DNA of 64,000 nucleotides from Sutcliffiella halmapala (GCF_002019665.1 NZ_KV917375.1:194001-258000); one strand, 5' to 3'; positions 36,643-46,674 are shown, numbered from the stretch's first letter. A program made the numbers and translations. Notes: generated by a model from the sequence alone, not told the origin.

Positions 36643-36668
36643 GTTTAGAAATTCCCAAAACAGGAAAT
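36643..36668 (+). promoter_or_regulatory. Candidate sigma-B promoter of the GlsB-like gene
   Basis: GTTTAG, 14-nt spacer, GGAAAT: the -35 matches five of six and the -10 four of six sigma-B consensus positions. Small transglycosylase-associated membrane proteins are often stress-induced, which fits. Confidence 0.4.
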
Positions 36669-36708
36669 ATACACAGTAAGGACAATGAAATCGAAATGGG
36701 GAAATGAT

Positions 36709-36966
36709 ATGTTAGGATTATTAATTACCATTATTATAGCAATTATAATTGGAATGATCGGAAGTGCGATTGCTCCGGGCGCAATGCCTGGTGGTATTTT
36801 AGGAGCTATGGTTGCAGGGTTAGTAGGAGCCTGGATTGGACATGGGCTACTTGGAAAATGGGGACCAGTAATTGCCGACATGGCGATTATCCCAGCGATT
36901 ATTGGAGCAGCAATCTTCGTATTTTTACTAAGCCTAATTTCAAGAGGAATGAAGAGTGCTACGTAA
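36709..36966 (+). CDS. GlsB/YeaQ/YmgE-family small membrane protein
   Basis: 85 residues with three hydrophobic, Gly-rich helices (LLITIIIAIIIGMIGSAIAP, GGILGAMVAGLVGAWIG, and a C-terminal one). This is the size and composition of the transglycosylase-associated family linked to general stress responses. ATG 36709 is used: the protein then begins MLGLLITI as usual, and GGGG lies upstream. An in-frame ATG at 36685 would add eight polar residues. Confidence 0.85.
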   Translation: MLGLLITIIIAIIIGMIGSAIAPGAMPGGILGAMVAGLVGAWIGHGLLGKWGPVIADMAIIPAIIGAAIFVFLLSLISRGMKSAT

Positions 36967-36978
36967 TATCATAAAAAT

Positions 36979-37022
36979 AAAAAGGAGTACGCCTCAATAT
37001 TAGAGGTGCACTCCTTTTTTAT
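36979..37022. terminator. Bidirectional terminator between GlsB-like gene and htpX
   Basis: AAAAGGAGT...CCTC / GAGG...ACTCCTTTT, with A-run and T-run on the two sides. Confidence 0.85.
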
Positions 37023-37900
37023 TATTTCGCTTCTAAACGGCGGATACGCTCATTTAAATCTGGGTGAGTAGAGAAGAGGGAGCTCTTTCTTTTACCACTA
37101 ATTTTGAAAGAAGCGATAGCGGAATCCTGCTCGTCTCTAATTCTGTGTGTATGTGCTTGTAAAGAGCGTAATGCGTGAACCATTTTGTCTTTACCAGCAA
37201 GATCTGCGCCACCACGGTCCGCGTGGAACTCACGGTAACGAGAGAAGGCGAACACGACAATACTTCCTAAAATAGAGAACAAAATTTGGAACACAATAAT
37301 TGCGATGAAGTGAACGATTGGTGCCATTTCTTCTTTTACGAAACGAGAAGCAATAAATGCTGCGATACGTGCTAAGAAGATAACAAATGTATTCACAACA
37401 CCTTGTAAAAGTGTCATTGTAACCATGTCACCGTTTGCGATATGCGCTACTTCATGGGCGATAACACCCTCAATAGCAGCATCGTCCATTTCTTGTAAAA
37501 GTCCAGAAGATACAGCTACTAAAGAGCGGTTCTTAGAAGGACCAGTTGCAAATGCGTTTACTTCTGGAGAATGGTAAATACCAACTTCAGGCATTTTTGT
37601 GATACCTGCAGCACGGGACATACGGTGTACCATATCTACGATTTGACGTTCTTGAGAATTCATTGGACCATCTGGATCGATGACTTTCACGTTCATCATT
37701 TTCTTTGCCATCCAGCGTGACATTAATAAGGAAATGAAGGAACCAGTGAAACCGATAATAGCACTAAGAAGTAGTAATGGGCCAAACATAATTTGGTCAT
37801 TTTCAATGTAACCACTAAAGCCGATTAAATTTAAGATGATCGTGATAGTTGTTATAACTAAAATATTCGTTAAAAGAAAAAAGAATATACGCTTTGCCAT
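37022..37900 (-). CDS. htpX: HtpX membrane zinc metalloprotease
   Basis: 292 residues. Two N-terminal membrane helices, then the M48 core with zinc ligands His149, His153 (HEVAH) and Glu223 (REFHAD), and two more hydrophobic segments between. HtpX degrades misfolded membrane proteins alongside FtsH. AGGAGG precedes ATG 37900. It is divergent from ykrK, as in B. subtilis, where YkrK represses the htpX homologue ykrL. The promoter at 37954-37982 overlaps an inverted repeat that may be the YkrK operator. Confidence 0.95.
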   Translation of the reverse strand: MAKRIFFFLLTNILVITTITIILNLIGFSGYIENDQIMFGPLLLLSAIIGFTGSFISLLMSRWMAKKMMNVKVIDPDGPMNSQERQIVDMVHRMSRAAGITKMPEVGIYHSPEVNAFATGPSKNRSLVAVSSGLLQEMDDAAIEGVIAHEVAHIANGDMVTMTLLQGVVNTFVIFLARIAAFIASRFVKEEMAPIVHFIAIIVFQILFSILGSIVVFAFSRYREFHADRGGADLAGKDKMVHALRSLQAHTHRIRDEQDSAIASFKISGKRKSSLFSTHPDLNERIRRLEAK

Positions 37901-37929
37901 GTTTCTCCTCCTGATTGTTTTGAGTTCTT

Positions 37930-37982
37930 ATGAACCTATATCTCTTAGTTTTAATTATAGAGGGTTCATTCCCATTTTTCAA
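37930..37982 (-). promoter_or_regulatory. htpX promoter with flanking inverted repeat (candidate YkrK operator)
   Basis: Minus strand: -35 TTGAAA (37977-37982), 17-bp spacer, -10 TATAAT (37954-37959). The arms ATGAACC (minus strand 37963-37969, inside the spacer) and GGTTCAT (minus strand 37930-37936, near +10) bracket the -10 box. A repressor bound there would block initiation. Confidence 0.7.
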
Positions 37983-38002
37983 TGAAAATACCTTGACTAT
38001 AT

Positions 38003-38031
38003 TTGACGAAAACGAATTTGCATTTTACTAT
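38003..38031 (+). promoter_or_regulatory. Sigma-A promoter of ykrK
   Basis: TTGACG (38003-38008), 17-bp spacer, TACTAT (38026-38031); each box has five of six consensus bases. It diverges from the htpX promoter within 100 bp. Confidence 0.7.
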
Positions 38032-38068
38032 AAGAACATTATTGGACTAGTGATGAGGTGCGATCCTG

Positions 38069-38713
38069 ATGGCAAAAGGGTGGACAAGATTAGAATTAGC
38101 GGAGCTTTTAGAAAAATTACTACGGCATGAGATGACCAATGAATGGGAAGAAATTTTGCCTAGAAATTTACAAAATATACATAGGAAAGCTGAATCAGAA
38201 GAAGTTGGTTTAACTATGTCTAATATCGTATGGTTCGGAAATCAGCTTGAAAGCGCAGGTTATACAGAGCCTGCATTGAAAAATTGGGTAAAAAGAGAGA
38301 TTAAAGAATACATTGGTACACCTCAAGTAGGTAAAAAATACTCTATACAGCAGGCCGCCATTCTTTTTATCGTGAAGGACATGAAAGTGTTATTGGACTT
38401 TGATGCAATTAGAAGGGTGCTCAAGTCTATTTTTAACAATCCTGTAGATCGAACAGACGATATCATTCATCCATTAAGCTTCTATAAAGCATATGCTTGT
38501 CTTTATGAAAACTTGATTGCGCAAACGGAAATGTTATCGGAGGCGCATATAAAGGAAGAAGTGCATGCCTATTTAATGAGTGAATCATCTTTCTCACTCG
38601 CAGAAAAACAAAAAATTCTCCGTTCTCTAGTTGTTGCAGTGCTTTCAGTGCGGACCACCTATTTAAAGACATTGGCAAAACGGTATGTGTACGAAGAAAA
38701 TGGAAAAGACTAA
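38069..38713 (+). CDS. ykrK: DUF1836 protein, YkrK-like regulator of htpX
   Basis: 214 residues without membrane helices. The DUF1836 pattern is seen in LTMSNIVWFGNQLESAGYTEPALKNWVKREIK and KKYSIQQAAILFIVKDMK, where the central part looks like a MerR-type helix-turn-helix. The divergent position next to htpX matches B. subtilis ykrK-ykrL, where YkrK is a repressor of the protease gene; the same role is inferred here. ATG 38069 follows GAGGTG. Confidence 0.83.
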   Translation: MAKGWTRLELAELLEKLLRHEMTNEWEEILPRNLQNIHRKAESEEVGLTMSNIVWFGNQLESAGYTEPALKNWVKREIKEYIGTPQVGKKYSIQQAAILFIVKDMKVLLDFDAIRRVLKSIFNNPVDRTDDIIHPLSFYKAYACLYENLIAQTEMLSEAHIKEEVHAYLMSESSFSLAEKQKILRSLVVAVLSVRTTYLKTLAKRYVYEENGKD

Positions 38714-38766
38714 AGAATATTTATCTGTAAGCGCTTCACCTATGGAAGTTAGGTTATAATAGGTTT

Positions 38767-38791
38767 AAAGCTTGATTCTATCAAGCTTTTT
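38767..38791 (+). terminator. Hairpin with T-run between ykrK and gndA
   Basis: AAAGCTTGA TTCTA TCAAGCTTT T. It may end ykrK transcription, but a TATAAT at 38755-38760 lies just before it, so it could also be a 5' stem-loop of the gndA mRNA. Confidence 0.65.
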
Positions 38792-38855
38792 ATGGTATTT
38801 TCAATTCGAACTATAGCGAACCCAAATCACCTTGAAGAAGGGAAGTTTTTATCAT

Positions 38856-40265
38856 ATGGCAAAACAGCAAATCGGTGTAATCGGCCTTGCAGTTATGGGG
38901 AAAAACCTTGCAATGAACATTGAAAGCAGAGGCTATTCTATATCTGTATTTAACCGCTCACCAGAGAAAACAGAAGAATTCCTACAAGAAACAGAAGGAA
39001 AAAATGTCGTAGGTACATACAGCATTGAAGAATTTGTGCAATCTTTAGAATCACCTCGCAAAATTTTACTAATGGTAAAAGCAGGTGGACCAACAGATGC
39101 AACAATTGAATCATTAAAGCCTCATTTAGATAAAGGGGACATCCTAATTGACGGTGGAAATACCCTTTATACAGATACAATTCGACGTAATAAAGAATTG
39201 GAAGAGCTTGGCATTCATTTTATTGGAACAGGTGTTTCAGGTGGAGAAGAGGGCGCGTTAAAAGGTCCTTCTATCATGCCAGGTGGTCAGAAAGAAGCTT
39301 ACGATTTAGTAGAAGATATTTTAAAAGATATCTCTGCAAAAGTAGAAGGCGAACCTTGCTGCACATATATCGGTCCAAATGGTGCGGGTCATTATGTGAA
39401 AATGGTACACAACGGCATTGAATATGGGGATATGCAGCTTATTAGTGAAGCATACTTCCTATTGAAAAACGTTCTTGGCTTAACGGCTACAGAATTACAT
39501 GAAGTATTTGCAGAATGGAACAAAGGCGAGCTAGATAGCTACCTTATCGAAATTACGGCAGATATCTTCACAAAAGTTGATGAAGAAACAGGCAAGCCAC
39601 TAGTAGACTTAATCCTTGATACAGCTGGACAAAAAGGAACTGGAAAATGGACAAGTAAGAGTGCCTTAGACTTAGGTGTTCCACTTCCAATTATCACGGA
39701 ATCTGTATTCGCGCGCTTTATTTCTGCAATGAAAGAAGAACGTGTAAAAGCTAGCAGCATGTTAAGTGGACCAGAAGTGAAATTTAACGGTGATAAAGCA
39801 GCGTTCATCGAGTCTGTTCGTAAAGGCCTATACATGAGTAAAATCTGCTCGTATGCACAAGGATTTGCGCAACTGAAAGCAGCATCTGAAGACTATAAAT
39901 GGGATTTAAAATATGGCGAAATCGCGATGATATTCCGTGGAGGATGTATTATCCGTGCCCAATTCCTTCAAAAAATTAAAGAAGCATATGACCGAGAAGC
40001 AGGACTATCAAATCTATTATTAGACCCTTACTTCAAGGACATCGTAGAAAACTATCAAGGCGGCCTACGTGAAATCATGACCGTTGCGATTCAAAATGGA
40101 GTTCCAGTACCAGCATTCTCAAGCGCCCTAGCTTACTATGACAGCTACCGTTCCGAGACACTACCTGCGAACCTTATCCAAGCACAACGCGACTATTTCG
40201 GAGCACACACATACCAACGCACAGACAAAGAAGGCATCTTCCACACAGAATGGATGTCTAAATAA
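38856..40265 (+). CDS. gndA: 6-phosphogluconate dehydrogenase, decarboxylating (NADP)
   Basis: 469 residues, normal for the family. NADP site GLAVMG at 10-15; substrate and catalytic motifs [21 protein letters not shown] and [15 protein letters not shown]-terminal helical domain complete through the tail HTEWMSK. The enzyme turns 6-phosphogluconate into ribulose 5-phosphate, CO2 and NADPH. ATG 38856 follows GAAGGGAAG. zwf lies 1.2 kb downstream on the other strand, so the two oxidative pentose phosphate dehydrogenases are near neighbours but separately transcribed. Confidence 0.96.
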   Translation: MAKQQIGVIGLAVMGKNLAMNIESRGYSISVFNRSPEKTEEFLQETEGKNVVGTYSIEEFVQSLESPRKILLMVKAGGPTDATIESLKPHLDKGDILIDGGNTLYTDTIRRNKELEELGIHFIGTGVSGGEEGALKGPSIMPGGQKEAYDLVEDILKDISAKVEGEPCCTYIGPNGAGHYVKMVHNGIEYGDMQLISEAYFLLKNVLGLTATELHEVFAEWNKGELDSYLIEITADIFTKVDEETGKPLVDLILDTAGQKGTGKWTSKSALDLGVPLPIITESVFARFISAMKEERVKASSMLSGPEVKFNGDKAAFIESVRKGLYMSKICSYAQGFAQLKAASEDYKWDLKYGEIAMIFRGGCIIRAQFLQKIKEAYDREAGLSNLLLDPYFKDIVENYQGGLREIMTVAIQNGVPVPAFSSALAYYDSYRSETLPANLIQAQRDYFGAHTYQRTDKEGIFHTEWMSK

Positions 40266-40269
40266 AACC

Positions 40270-40311
40270 AAAAGCCAATCCAAGGAAAACTTACCTCGGA
40301 TTGGCTTTTTT
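40270..40311 (+). terminator. Terminator of gndA
   Basis: Stem AAAGCCAATCC / GGATTGGCTTT with T-run. Confidence 0.88.
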
Positions 40312-40413
40312 GAATTCTCGATAGTCAAAACGTTAAACCATCCACGCTGTTAATTAGAGCAGAAACCTTAACCGAGCAAATCTTGTTAGAGCCTTACAAA
40401 CAAAATTCGCACA

Positions 40414-40624
40414 ATGGATGATGAAAAAATGGAGCGTCAAGTATCCCCGTCTCCCCTGATGATTGTAGTGCAAGGAGTGAGACTCCTGCGGGAATGCGAG
40501 TCGAAGGGAGACCCCACAGGCGATTTTTCGCCGAGGAGGCTCCCGAGGCCGCTCGCGGAAAGCGAACGCCTGGCACGGAAATCATCAGGGTGTTTAAAGG
40601 AATCACCTTATTTTGTGGGTAGTC
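40414..40624 (+). repeat. Palindromic interspersed repeat, copy C (long form)
   Basis: Core 40454-40590 has arms CCCTGATGATT / AATCATCAGGG and the full inner arm. It is very close to copy A in the left flank (ATGGATGATGAAAAAATGG). It lies between gndA's terminator and the convergent cyclase gene. Confidence 0.9.
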
Positions 40625-40708
40625 TTAAGCCCCGTCAAAAACATATCTAACTAAACCAAAAATACCAGACTACCCGCAAAATAAAAAGCGAGCAACCTGG
40701 TACAATAA

Positions 40709-41323
40709 TTAATTCATATCTAACAAAACAATCCTCGCTGGTGAAGCATCAACGCCAGATAGCTTCAACGGGGCAGCAACCATAATATAGCCGCCTTCCT
40801 CAATATCCTTTAAGCGCAAACCCTCAATAATAATAACATTATGACTAAATAAAGTCTTATGTGTCGGATGACCTTCTTGGCTACGCTCAATTCCTAATGC
40901 ATCAACACCAACCCCACTAATTCCGATTTCCGCTAAGTAAGCTGCCGCATCTTCTGCGACAAAGACAAAGTCAAAGTTGAAATGCTCATCAAAGGAGTTC
41001 TTTGTTTTAAATAAGAGAAAGTCATCCTTTTGAATATCAAGATGAGCAATATCCTCTTTTTTAATGCGATCCTCCACAGAAGTTAGGTCGAATACTTTAC
41101 AAGGTCCAACCAGCTTTTCTAGTGGAAGAGTTTCGATAGTTTCTCCGTTTACAATCATGTGAAGAGGTGCATCCACATGTGTTCCTGTATGAACATCTAG
41201 CTCAAGGCGAGTTTCCGTTACATAGCCGTTTGTGTTCGTTGTTAATGCAGGTTGCTTCTCCGGTTTGTCTTTATAAACGGGCATTCCTGTAAAAATAGGG
41301 GATGAAATATCATATACTTTCAT
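40709..41323 (-). CDS. Cyclase / kynurenine formamidase-like metal hydrolase
   Basis: 204 residues with the cyclase-family signature HTGTHVDAP (His45, His49, Asp51; metal ligands) and later GVDALGIERSQ plus a terminal His region (HKTLFSHNVIIIEGL). The family includes KynB, which cleaves N-formylkynurenine, but also other amidases and lactonases. No tryptophan-degradation genes are near, so the formamidase label is tentative. GAGGAG precedes ATG 41323. Confidence 0.85.
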   Translation of the reverse strand: MKVYDISSPIFTGMPVYKDKPEKQPALTTNTNGYVTETRLELDVHTGTHVDAPLHMIVNGETIETLPLEKLVGPCKVFDLTSVEDRIKKEDIAHLDIQKDDFLLFKTKNSFDEHFNFDFVFVAEDAAAYLAEIGISGVGVDALGIERSQEGHPTHKTLFSHNVIIIEGLRLKDIEEGGYIMVAAPLKLSGVDASPARIVLLDMN

Positions 41324-41432
41324 GTGAAAACTCCTCTCTTATTTCGTTTTATTGTCCAATTTTAGCCGTTAATTCCTTGGTGCTTCAGGTAATCTATTAG
41401 TGGGATTTTCTAAAGCAAAAAGAGAAATTAGT

Positions 41433-42911
41433 TTATACTGGCCACCAATGGAATCCATCTTTTTCAAGCAATTCATCTGCTTTTTTCGGGCCAGTAGATC
41501 CGGCTTCGTAGTTCGGGAAGTCGCTTGCTTTCTTGCTTTCCCATGCTTTGGAAACTTGGTCAATAAAGCTCCATGATAGTGCAACCTCATCCCAATGGGT
41601 GAAATTCGTCATGTCACCGCGCATAGCATCATAAATGAGACGCTCGTATGCTTCTGGAGTGTTTATGCCATCGATACAATTATTGCTGTAATCAAGTTTG
41701 ATAGGAGTAGTTGTTATATCTTTACCCGATTTTTTCGCATTTAAATGCAGGGTGATGCCTTCTTCAGGTTGAATATGAATAACAAGAAGGTTCGGGTCGA
41801 CTTTTTCGCCAAGGTTATAGTAAAGGTTCATTGGAATGTCCTTGAATTGTACGACAATCTTTGTCGACTTAGAGTACATTCTTTTTCCAGTACGGATATA
41901 AATCGGAACACCAGCCCAACGGAAGTTGTCGATCACTAGTTTTCCGGCAACAAAGGTTTCAGTATTGGAATCAGGATCCACAGAATTTTCCTCACGATAA
42001 CCTAAAACAGTATCTTCAGCAATTACGCCTTGACCATATTGGCCACGAACAAAATAGTTCTCTATTTCATCTTGTTCGATTGTGCGTAATGCGCGAAGGA
42101 CTTTAACTTTTTCGCTTCGAATCTCTTCTGGATTTAGTTTAATCGGTGGTTCCATCGCAAGTAAGGCAACCATTTGTAGCATATGATTTTGTACCATATC
42201 ACGCAGTGCACCAGAGTTTTCATAATATCGACCGCGATCCTCTACGCCTAATACCTCACTGGATGTAATCTGGATATTAGAGATATAGCGGTTATTCCAT
42301 AATGGTTCAAAAAGGGCATTAGCAAATCGAATGACTTCGATATTTTGAACCATTTCTTTTCCAAGATAATGATCGATACGATAAATTTCAGACTCATGAA
42401 AAGCTTCGCGAATTTCTTCGTTCAATTCTTTTGCAGACGGAAGACTATGTCCAAAAGGTTTTTCGATGACAAGTCGTTTCCAGCCGGCAGTTTCTGTTAG
42501 TCCTTCTGCTTTTAAATTGGATGCAATGGTACCGAAGAATTCTGGTGCCATTGCTAAATAGAAGATACGGTTTCCATTAGTTTCATAGTCATGATCCAAG
42601 GAACCTAACAAATCTTTCAACTGCTGATAGGAGTTACTGCTTGTCACATCAAATGGGTGATAGTAAAAATGTGAGCTGAACTCCTCGGCATTTCCTTCTC
42701 CATTTGCTGCACTACTAACAGATTTAGTGACATTCGCCCGGAATTCTTCATTACTTAGTGGACGGCGTGCGACACCGACGACGGCAAAGTTTTTGGAGAT
42801 GCTGCCATTTTTATAGAGCCTATAAATGGATGGGTATAGCTTGCGCTGCGCTAAATCTCCTGTTGCTCCAAAAATAACAATTAAGGAAGTTGGATTTTCT
42901 TTATTAATCAC
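41433..42911 (-). CDS. zwf: Glucose-6-phosphate dehydrogenase
   Basis: 492 residues. NADP motif GATGDL at 15-20, substrate signature RIDHYLGKE with Asp180, His181 and Lys185, and the second domain with IYIRTGKRM. The enzyme oxidises glucose 6-phosphate to 6-phosphogluconolactone, opening the oxidative pentose phosphate pathway that gndA completes. The start is GTG 42911 with GAGGT 8 nt upstream. No strong terminator follows; the short gap to the cyclase gene would allow read-through. Confidence 0.96.
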   Translation of the reverse strand: MINKENPTSLIVIFGATGDLAQRKLYPSIYRLYKNGSISKNFAVVGVARRPLSNEEFRANVTKSVSSAANGEGNAEEFSSHFYYHPFDVTSSNSYQQLKDLLGSLDHDYETNGNRIFYLAMAPEFFGTIASNLKAEGLTETAGWKRLVIEKPFGHSLPSAKELNEEIREAFHESEIYRIDHYLGKEMVQNIEVIRFANALFEPLWNNRYISNIQITSSEVLGVEDRGRYYENSGALRDMVQNHMLQMVALLAMEPPIKLNPEEIRSEKVKVLRALRTIEQDEIENYFVRGQYGQGVIAEDTVLGYREENSVDPDSNTETFVAGKLVIDNFRWAGVPIYIRTGKRMYSKSTKIVVQFKDIPMNLYYNLGEKVDPNLLVIHIQPEEGITLHLNAKKSGKDITTTPIKLDYSNNCIDGINTPEAYERLIYDAMRGDMTNFTHWDEVALSWSFIDQVSKAWESKKASDFPNYEAGSTGPKKADELLEKDGFHWWPV

Positions 42912-43228
42912 GGTAAGAACCTCACTTTTATTAACTAGTCTAATCTGATTTGTGTTACAACCAATGGGCTGATTAGGACGAACAATTATGTAAAATAGTA
43001 GTATTTTAATTAATAAGTATGGAACATTTAAAAATTAACCTACTCAAGTATTTTATTTTATATAAAAAGACAAAGCATTTCAATGTTTTACGATACCACT
43101 ATACCATACTAAGTCGGGAAATTTAGAATGTTTGACTCACGGTTAGGGCGAAATATTCGAGGGACAAAAAATTGCTCGTCTGTGTTAAAGTTATGATTGA
43201 AATATACGTAGTGGGAGTGGTGTGAAAA
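42912..43228. other. 317-bp divergent gap between zwf and ung
   Basis: AT-rich, no repeat copy and no hairpin. It must hold both promoters; TTGACT near 43133 followed by TATTCG at 16 bp is a weak candidate for ung. Nothing else recognised. Confidence 0.4.
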
Positions 43229-43900
43229 ATGAACCTGACTTGTGAAACTTGGTCCGCTCTTTTTAAAGCAGAGAGTACCAAGGATTATTTTATAGAATTA
43301 AATGAATTTATTCGAAGTGAGTATGCTTCAAAAATAGTATTCCCAGCTAAGGAGGACTTATTTAGTGCTTTTCAAGCAACAGACTATGAAAAGGTCAAGG
43401 TAGTCATTCTTGGCCAAGACCCCTATCACGGAGAGGGTCAGGCACATGGGATGAGCTTTTCAGTACAAAAAGGTGTCACGATACCGCCGTCATTAAGAAA
43501 TATTTATAAAGAATTACATACGGATCTTGGAATAGTTGCTCCAAGCCATGGCTATTTAATGGAATGGGCAAAGGAAGGTGTGCTGTTATTGAATACAGCT
43601 TTAACAGTTAGACAAGGGGAACCCAATTCTCATAAAGGAAAGGGTTGGGAGCAGTTTACCGATGCAGTCATCAAAAAATTAAATGAGCGTTCTCAACCTG
43701 TAATTTTTATTCTTTGGGGCAAAAATGCAGAACAAAAAGAGCAGCTGATAACCAACTCGCATCATTTTATTTTAAAAAGTCCTCATCCAAGTCCTTTTTC
43801 AGCCAATAGAGGTTTTTTCGGAAGCCGACCATTTTCAAAGGTAAATCAAATATTAGCTGATTTAGGCCAGGAAGAAATTAATTGGAAATTAACACCTTAA
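43229..43900 (+). CDS. ung: Uracil-DNA glycosylase
   Basis: 223 residues, family 1 UDG. Water-activating Asp64 lies in GQDPYHG, with uracil-binding motif LLNTALTV and the DNA-intercalation loop [13 protein letters not shown] near the C terminus. It removes uracil from DNA to start base excision repair. Start ATG 43229. It leads the ywd-type block as in B. subtilis, here followed after 22 bp by an ion-channel gene. Confidence 0.97.
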   Translation: MNLTCETWSALFKAESTKDYFIELNEFIRSEYASKIVFPAKEDLFSAFQATDYEKVKVVILGQDPYHGEGQAHGMSFSVQKGVTIPPSLRNIYKELHTDLGIVAPSHGYLMEWAKEGVLLLNTALTVRQGEPNSHKGKGWEQFTDAVIKKLNERSQPVIFILWGKNAEQKEQLITNSHHFILKSPHPSPFSANRGFFGSRPFSKVNQILADLGQEEINWKLTP

Positions 43901-43922
43901 ATGAAGTTTGGGAGTGCACGTC

Positions 43923-44732
43923 ATGAATACATGGAAAAGAAAAATTCATACTATCGTTGAGCATCGCTATTTTGTGAACATAGTAATGAGCGTTATTTTG
44001 TTAAACGCAATATTAATTGGAATAGAAACATACCCAGCATTACGAGAAGAGTATTATTCGGTGGTGCACGGGTTTGAAGTGTTCTTTTTATGGTTTTTTA
44101 CGATTGAAATTATTTTAAGAATGTTGGCTGAAAAGAAGTTTTATCATTTCTTTTATAGTAAGTGGAATCTCTTTGATTTTGTGGTTGTTGGTGGTGTGTT
44201 GTTTTTTAGTGGAACGTACTTTATTTCGGCTCTTCGTATATTACGAGTGCTTCGTGTCCTTCGCGCTGTCACGGTTATCCCATCGTTACAACGGTTAGTT
44301 ACAGCATTTCTGAAGACGATTCCGTCTCTGGGAACAATTATGATGCTGTTAGGATTAGTGTTTTATATTTACGCTGTATTAGGTGTTATGTTCTTTGGTG
44401 AGATTTCACCAGAATACTTCGGCTCTTTGCACTTATCGTTTGTAACGCTATTTCAAATCATCACATTAGATTCATGGTCCAGTGGTATATTCCGGCCGAT
44501 CTTTGCAGAAAGTCCACTATCATGGATTTATTTCATCTCCTTCATTCTAGTAGGAACCTTTATTGTGCTTAACCTAATCGTTGGAGAAATCATCAACAAT
44601 ATCCAAGAAGCAAGAAAAGAAGAACTACAAGAAGAAAAAATAGAAATAACCAAACAAGAGCTATCAAAAATTACCGATGAGATCACCGAACTAAAACAAC
44701 TGCTCCTCCGTAAAGAAAATCACAAAGGATAA
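43923..44732 (+). CDS. Single-domain voltage-gated cation channel (NaChBac-like) with TLDSW filter
   Basis: 269 residues with six membrane helices. S4 at about 103-116 carries four arginines at every third position (R105, R108, R111, R114). The pore loop has TLDSWSSG at 181-188 where NaChBac-type sodium channels have TLESWAS, so the filter Glu is replaced by Asp. A C-terminal helix (about 228-266) is a heptad coiled coil expected to hold the tetramer. ATG 43923 follows GGGAG. It likely conducts Na or Ca; selectivity is not predictable from the changed filter. It may be co-transcribed with ung. Confidence 0.9.
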   Translation: MNTWKRKIHTIVEHRYFVNIVMSVILLNAILIGIETYPALREEYYSVVHGFEVFFLWFFTIEIILRMLAEKKFYHFFYSKWNLFDFVVVGGVLFFSGTYFISALRILRVLRVLRAVTVIPSLQRLVTAFLKTIPSLGTIMMLLGLVFYIYAVLGVMFFGEISPEYFGSLHLSFVTLFQIITLDSWSSGIFRPIFAESPLSWIYFISFILVGTFIVLNLIVGEIINNIQEARKEELQEEKIEITKQELSKITDEITELKQLLLRKENHKG

Positions 44733-44753
44733 CATATTGTAGGTAGATGATTA

Positions 44754-44808
44754 GAAGAGATTACCAATTGGGGTCAGGCCCCAATTGGTAATCTCTTCAT
44801 TTTTTTTA
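44754..44808 (+). terminator. Terminator of the ion-channel gene
   Basis: Long stem GAAGAGATTACCAATTGGGG / CCCCAATTGGTAATCTCTTC around TCAGG, then eight T. The GGTCAGGCCCC loop region relates it to the GGTGCC-type family. Confidence 0.92.
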
Positions 44809-44876
44809 GTGTAGTGCTAAAGATACAGGAAATGTTGCCGAAATAATTAAGTAGATAGGAATTTTAAGGGGATTTG

Positions 44877-44890
44877 TGCAAACGGTTTCA
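44877..44890. promoter_or_regulatory. Candidate cre box before the chemoreceptor gene
   Basis: TGCAAACGGTTTCA matches 13 of 14 positions of TGWNANCGNTNWCA, 46 bp upstream of the chemoreceptor start. Confidence 0.5.
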
Positions 44891-44935
44891 CTTATTGGTG
44901 TGAATGATGCTTGGGATGATGGAAGGGGTAGAATG

Positions 44936-46630
44936 ATGGGGAGTATGAGAAAAAGATTATTGCTGTTAACCGTATTATTAGCAGTTATCGGGGTAGCTGC
45001 TTCATTGGTTATTTGGACGAACAGCATGCAGCTGCAACAAAATGTAAAAGAGATGGATCAAATTTCAGAGCTGAATGAACAGTATTTTGAACTTGTTCAG
45101 TCTTACCAGTCGATTTTAACAGATATGTATTTTGTCGTGTCTAATGGCTATTCAAAAAAGCATCTGGAAGTAATCGATCAAAATATACAAGGCACGGAAG
45201 AGAAACTGACTAAGTTCGAACCTTATTTTGAAAAACATGAAGAATTAGGTCAGTTAAAACAGTATTTTGTTGTTTCACATGGAACATTGTCGAATCAATA
45301 TTTACTAATTAGTGATGTATCAAATGCTACCAATATGGATCGGTTAAGGATTCAAACGTCAGAAGAACTAGCTAAGGCTCGCAACCAAATCGAACGAGCA
45401 AATGTAGCCGGGATGGAATTTTTACAAGGATTCAATGCCGAAAATAGGCAGGAAGTAAGGAATCAAGTTGCTTCTACTAGCCTTTGGACAGTAGTGGGGC
45501 TAATCGTAGTGGTTATTGTTCCAATCATTTCCTTGCTTTTTTTCCGAACGTCCTTTAATCAAGGAGTTAATCAATTGCTAGAACGTGTAGGAGCTTATCA
45601 ACATGGACAATTTACTTACACAACAAAACGTGCGACAAGAAAAGATGAGTTCGGTCAGGTGGAAAAGGCTCTAACCACAATGGGTCAGAATATCGAGCAA
45701 CTGATGAACGGTAGCTTAGATGCGAATCAGCGACTACAGGTGGTAATGGAAGACCTGTTGCAAGGGGCCAACCAAAACCTTAATAAATCGGCATTGATCA
45801 AAGAGAAATCTATACAGGTTACGGAAAAAGTGGCCATTCAATATGAGGGGACGGCAGCTATTTCTGCAGTTACTGAACAAGCTTCTGCAAGTTCACAAGA
45901 AATATACAGTACAGTGGATGAAATGAAGCACAACTTAGCGAATATGGAATCCCTTTCGAAAAAAGGTGCCCACTCCGTTAATCAACTGTTACAAACGATG
46001 CAACAATCTTCGAAGGAAACAGAGTCAATTGTTGTTCGTTTTGCGAAAATAAAATCGAGTATCGATGAGGCACAAAGCTTTCTAAAAGGTATAAATGAAA
46101 TCACAACACAAACAAACTTACTCGCTTTAAATGCCTCAATTGAAGCGGCACGAGCAGGAGAAGCTGGAAAAGGGTTTGCAGTAGTGGCCGATGAAATTCG
46201 TAAGCTGTCCGCTCAAACAGATCTATTTTCAAAAGAAATCAATAGTATCACCAGTCTTATTCAAGACGACGCAAATGACGTATTAGTGGAATTTGAAACC
46301 TTTAAATCGACCATTGAACAAACAAATGAACAGAATGAGGCTTCTGCCAAGTTATTTCAAGATATTTCCGATAACAGCGGCTCTTTATTAGAACAAGGAA
46401 CACACATCACTGTGGCTATGCAAGAAATAAGCGGAGGGGTGAATGATATCGTACATGCTGTTAATGAGCTTGTAACCTCATCCTCTGAGCTAACAAAGCA
46501 GATGGAAGAAGTAGTGCATGCCGCTGATCACCAAGTAGACGTATCCAACAGTATGAAAGATACCGTAGATGTAGTGAAAGAAACGGCAGAGGATTTAGCC
46601 TCCACCATTGAAGCAATTAATCATCGATAA
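44936..46630 (+). CDS. Methyl-accepting chemotaxis protein
   Basis: 564 residues: TM1 at about 7-29, an extracellular helical sensor to about 180, TM2 at about 183-204, a HAMP-like segment, and a long cytoplasmic coiled coil with the conserved kinase-control tip [20 protein letters not shown] followed by [18 protein letters not shown]. It signals through CheA/CheW; its ligand is unknown. ATG 44936 is preferred because AAGGGG (44923-44928) is well spaced. A candidate cre box at 44877 suggests carbon-source control. Single gene with terminator. Confidence 0.93.
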   Translation: MGSMRKRLLLLTVLLAVIGVAASLVIWTNSMQLQQNVKEMDQISELNEQYFELVQSYQSILTDMYFVVSNGYSKKHLEVIDQNIQGTEEKLTKFEPYFEKHEELGQLKQYFVVSHGTLSNQYLLISDVSNATNMDRLRIQTSEELAKARNQIERANVAGMEFLQGFNAENRQEVRNQVASTSLWTVVGLIVVVIVPIISLLFFRTSFNQGVNQLLERVGAYQHGQFTYTTKRATRKDEFGQVEKALTTMGQNIEQLMNGSLDANQRLQVVMEDLLQGANQNLNKSALIKEKSIQVTEKVAIQYEGTAAISAVTEQASASSQEIYSTVDEMKHNLANMESLSKKGAHSVNQLLQTMQQSSKETESIVVRFAKIKSSIDEAQSFLKGINEITTQTNLLALNASIEAARAGEAGKGFAVVADEIRKLSAQTDLFSKEINSITSLIQDDANDVLVEFETFKSTIEQTNEQNEASAKLFQDISDNSGSLLEQGTHITVAMQEISGGVNDIVHAVNELVTSSSELTKQMEEVVHAADHQVDVSNSMKDTVDVVKETAEDLASTIEAINHR

Positions 46631-46638
46631 ACGGACAG

Positions 46639-46674
46639 AAACCTGTGATGCATATTAGCTTCACAGGTTTTTTA
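46639..46674 (+). terminator. Terminator of the chemoreceptor gene
   Basis: Stem AAACCTGTGA / TCACAGGTTT with T-run. Confidence 0.88.

Noticed and set aside
38725-38745. cre box upstream of gndA
   Set aside because: CTGTAAGCGCTTCACC fits the left half of the consensus but fails at the right-hand CA, so it is too weak.
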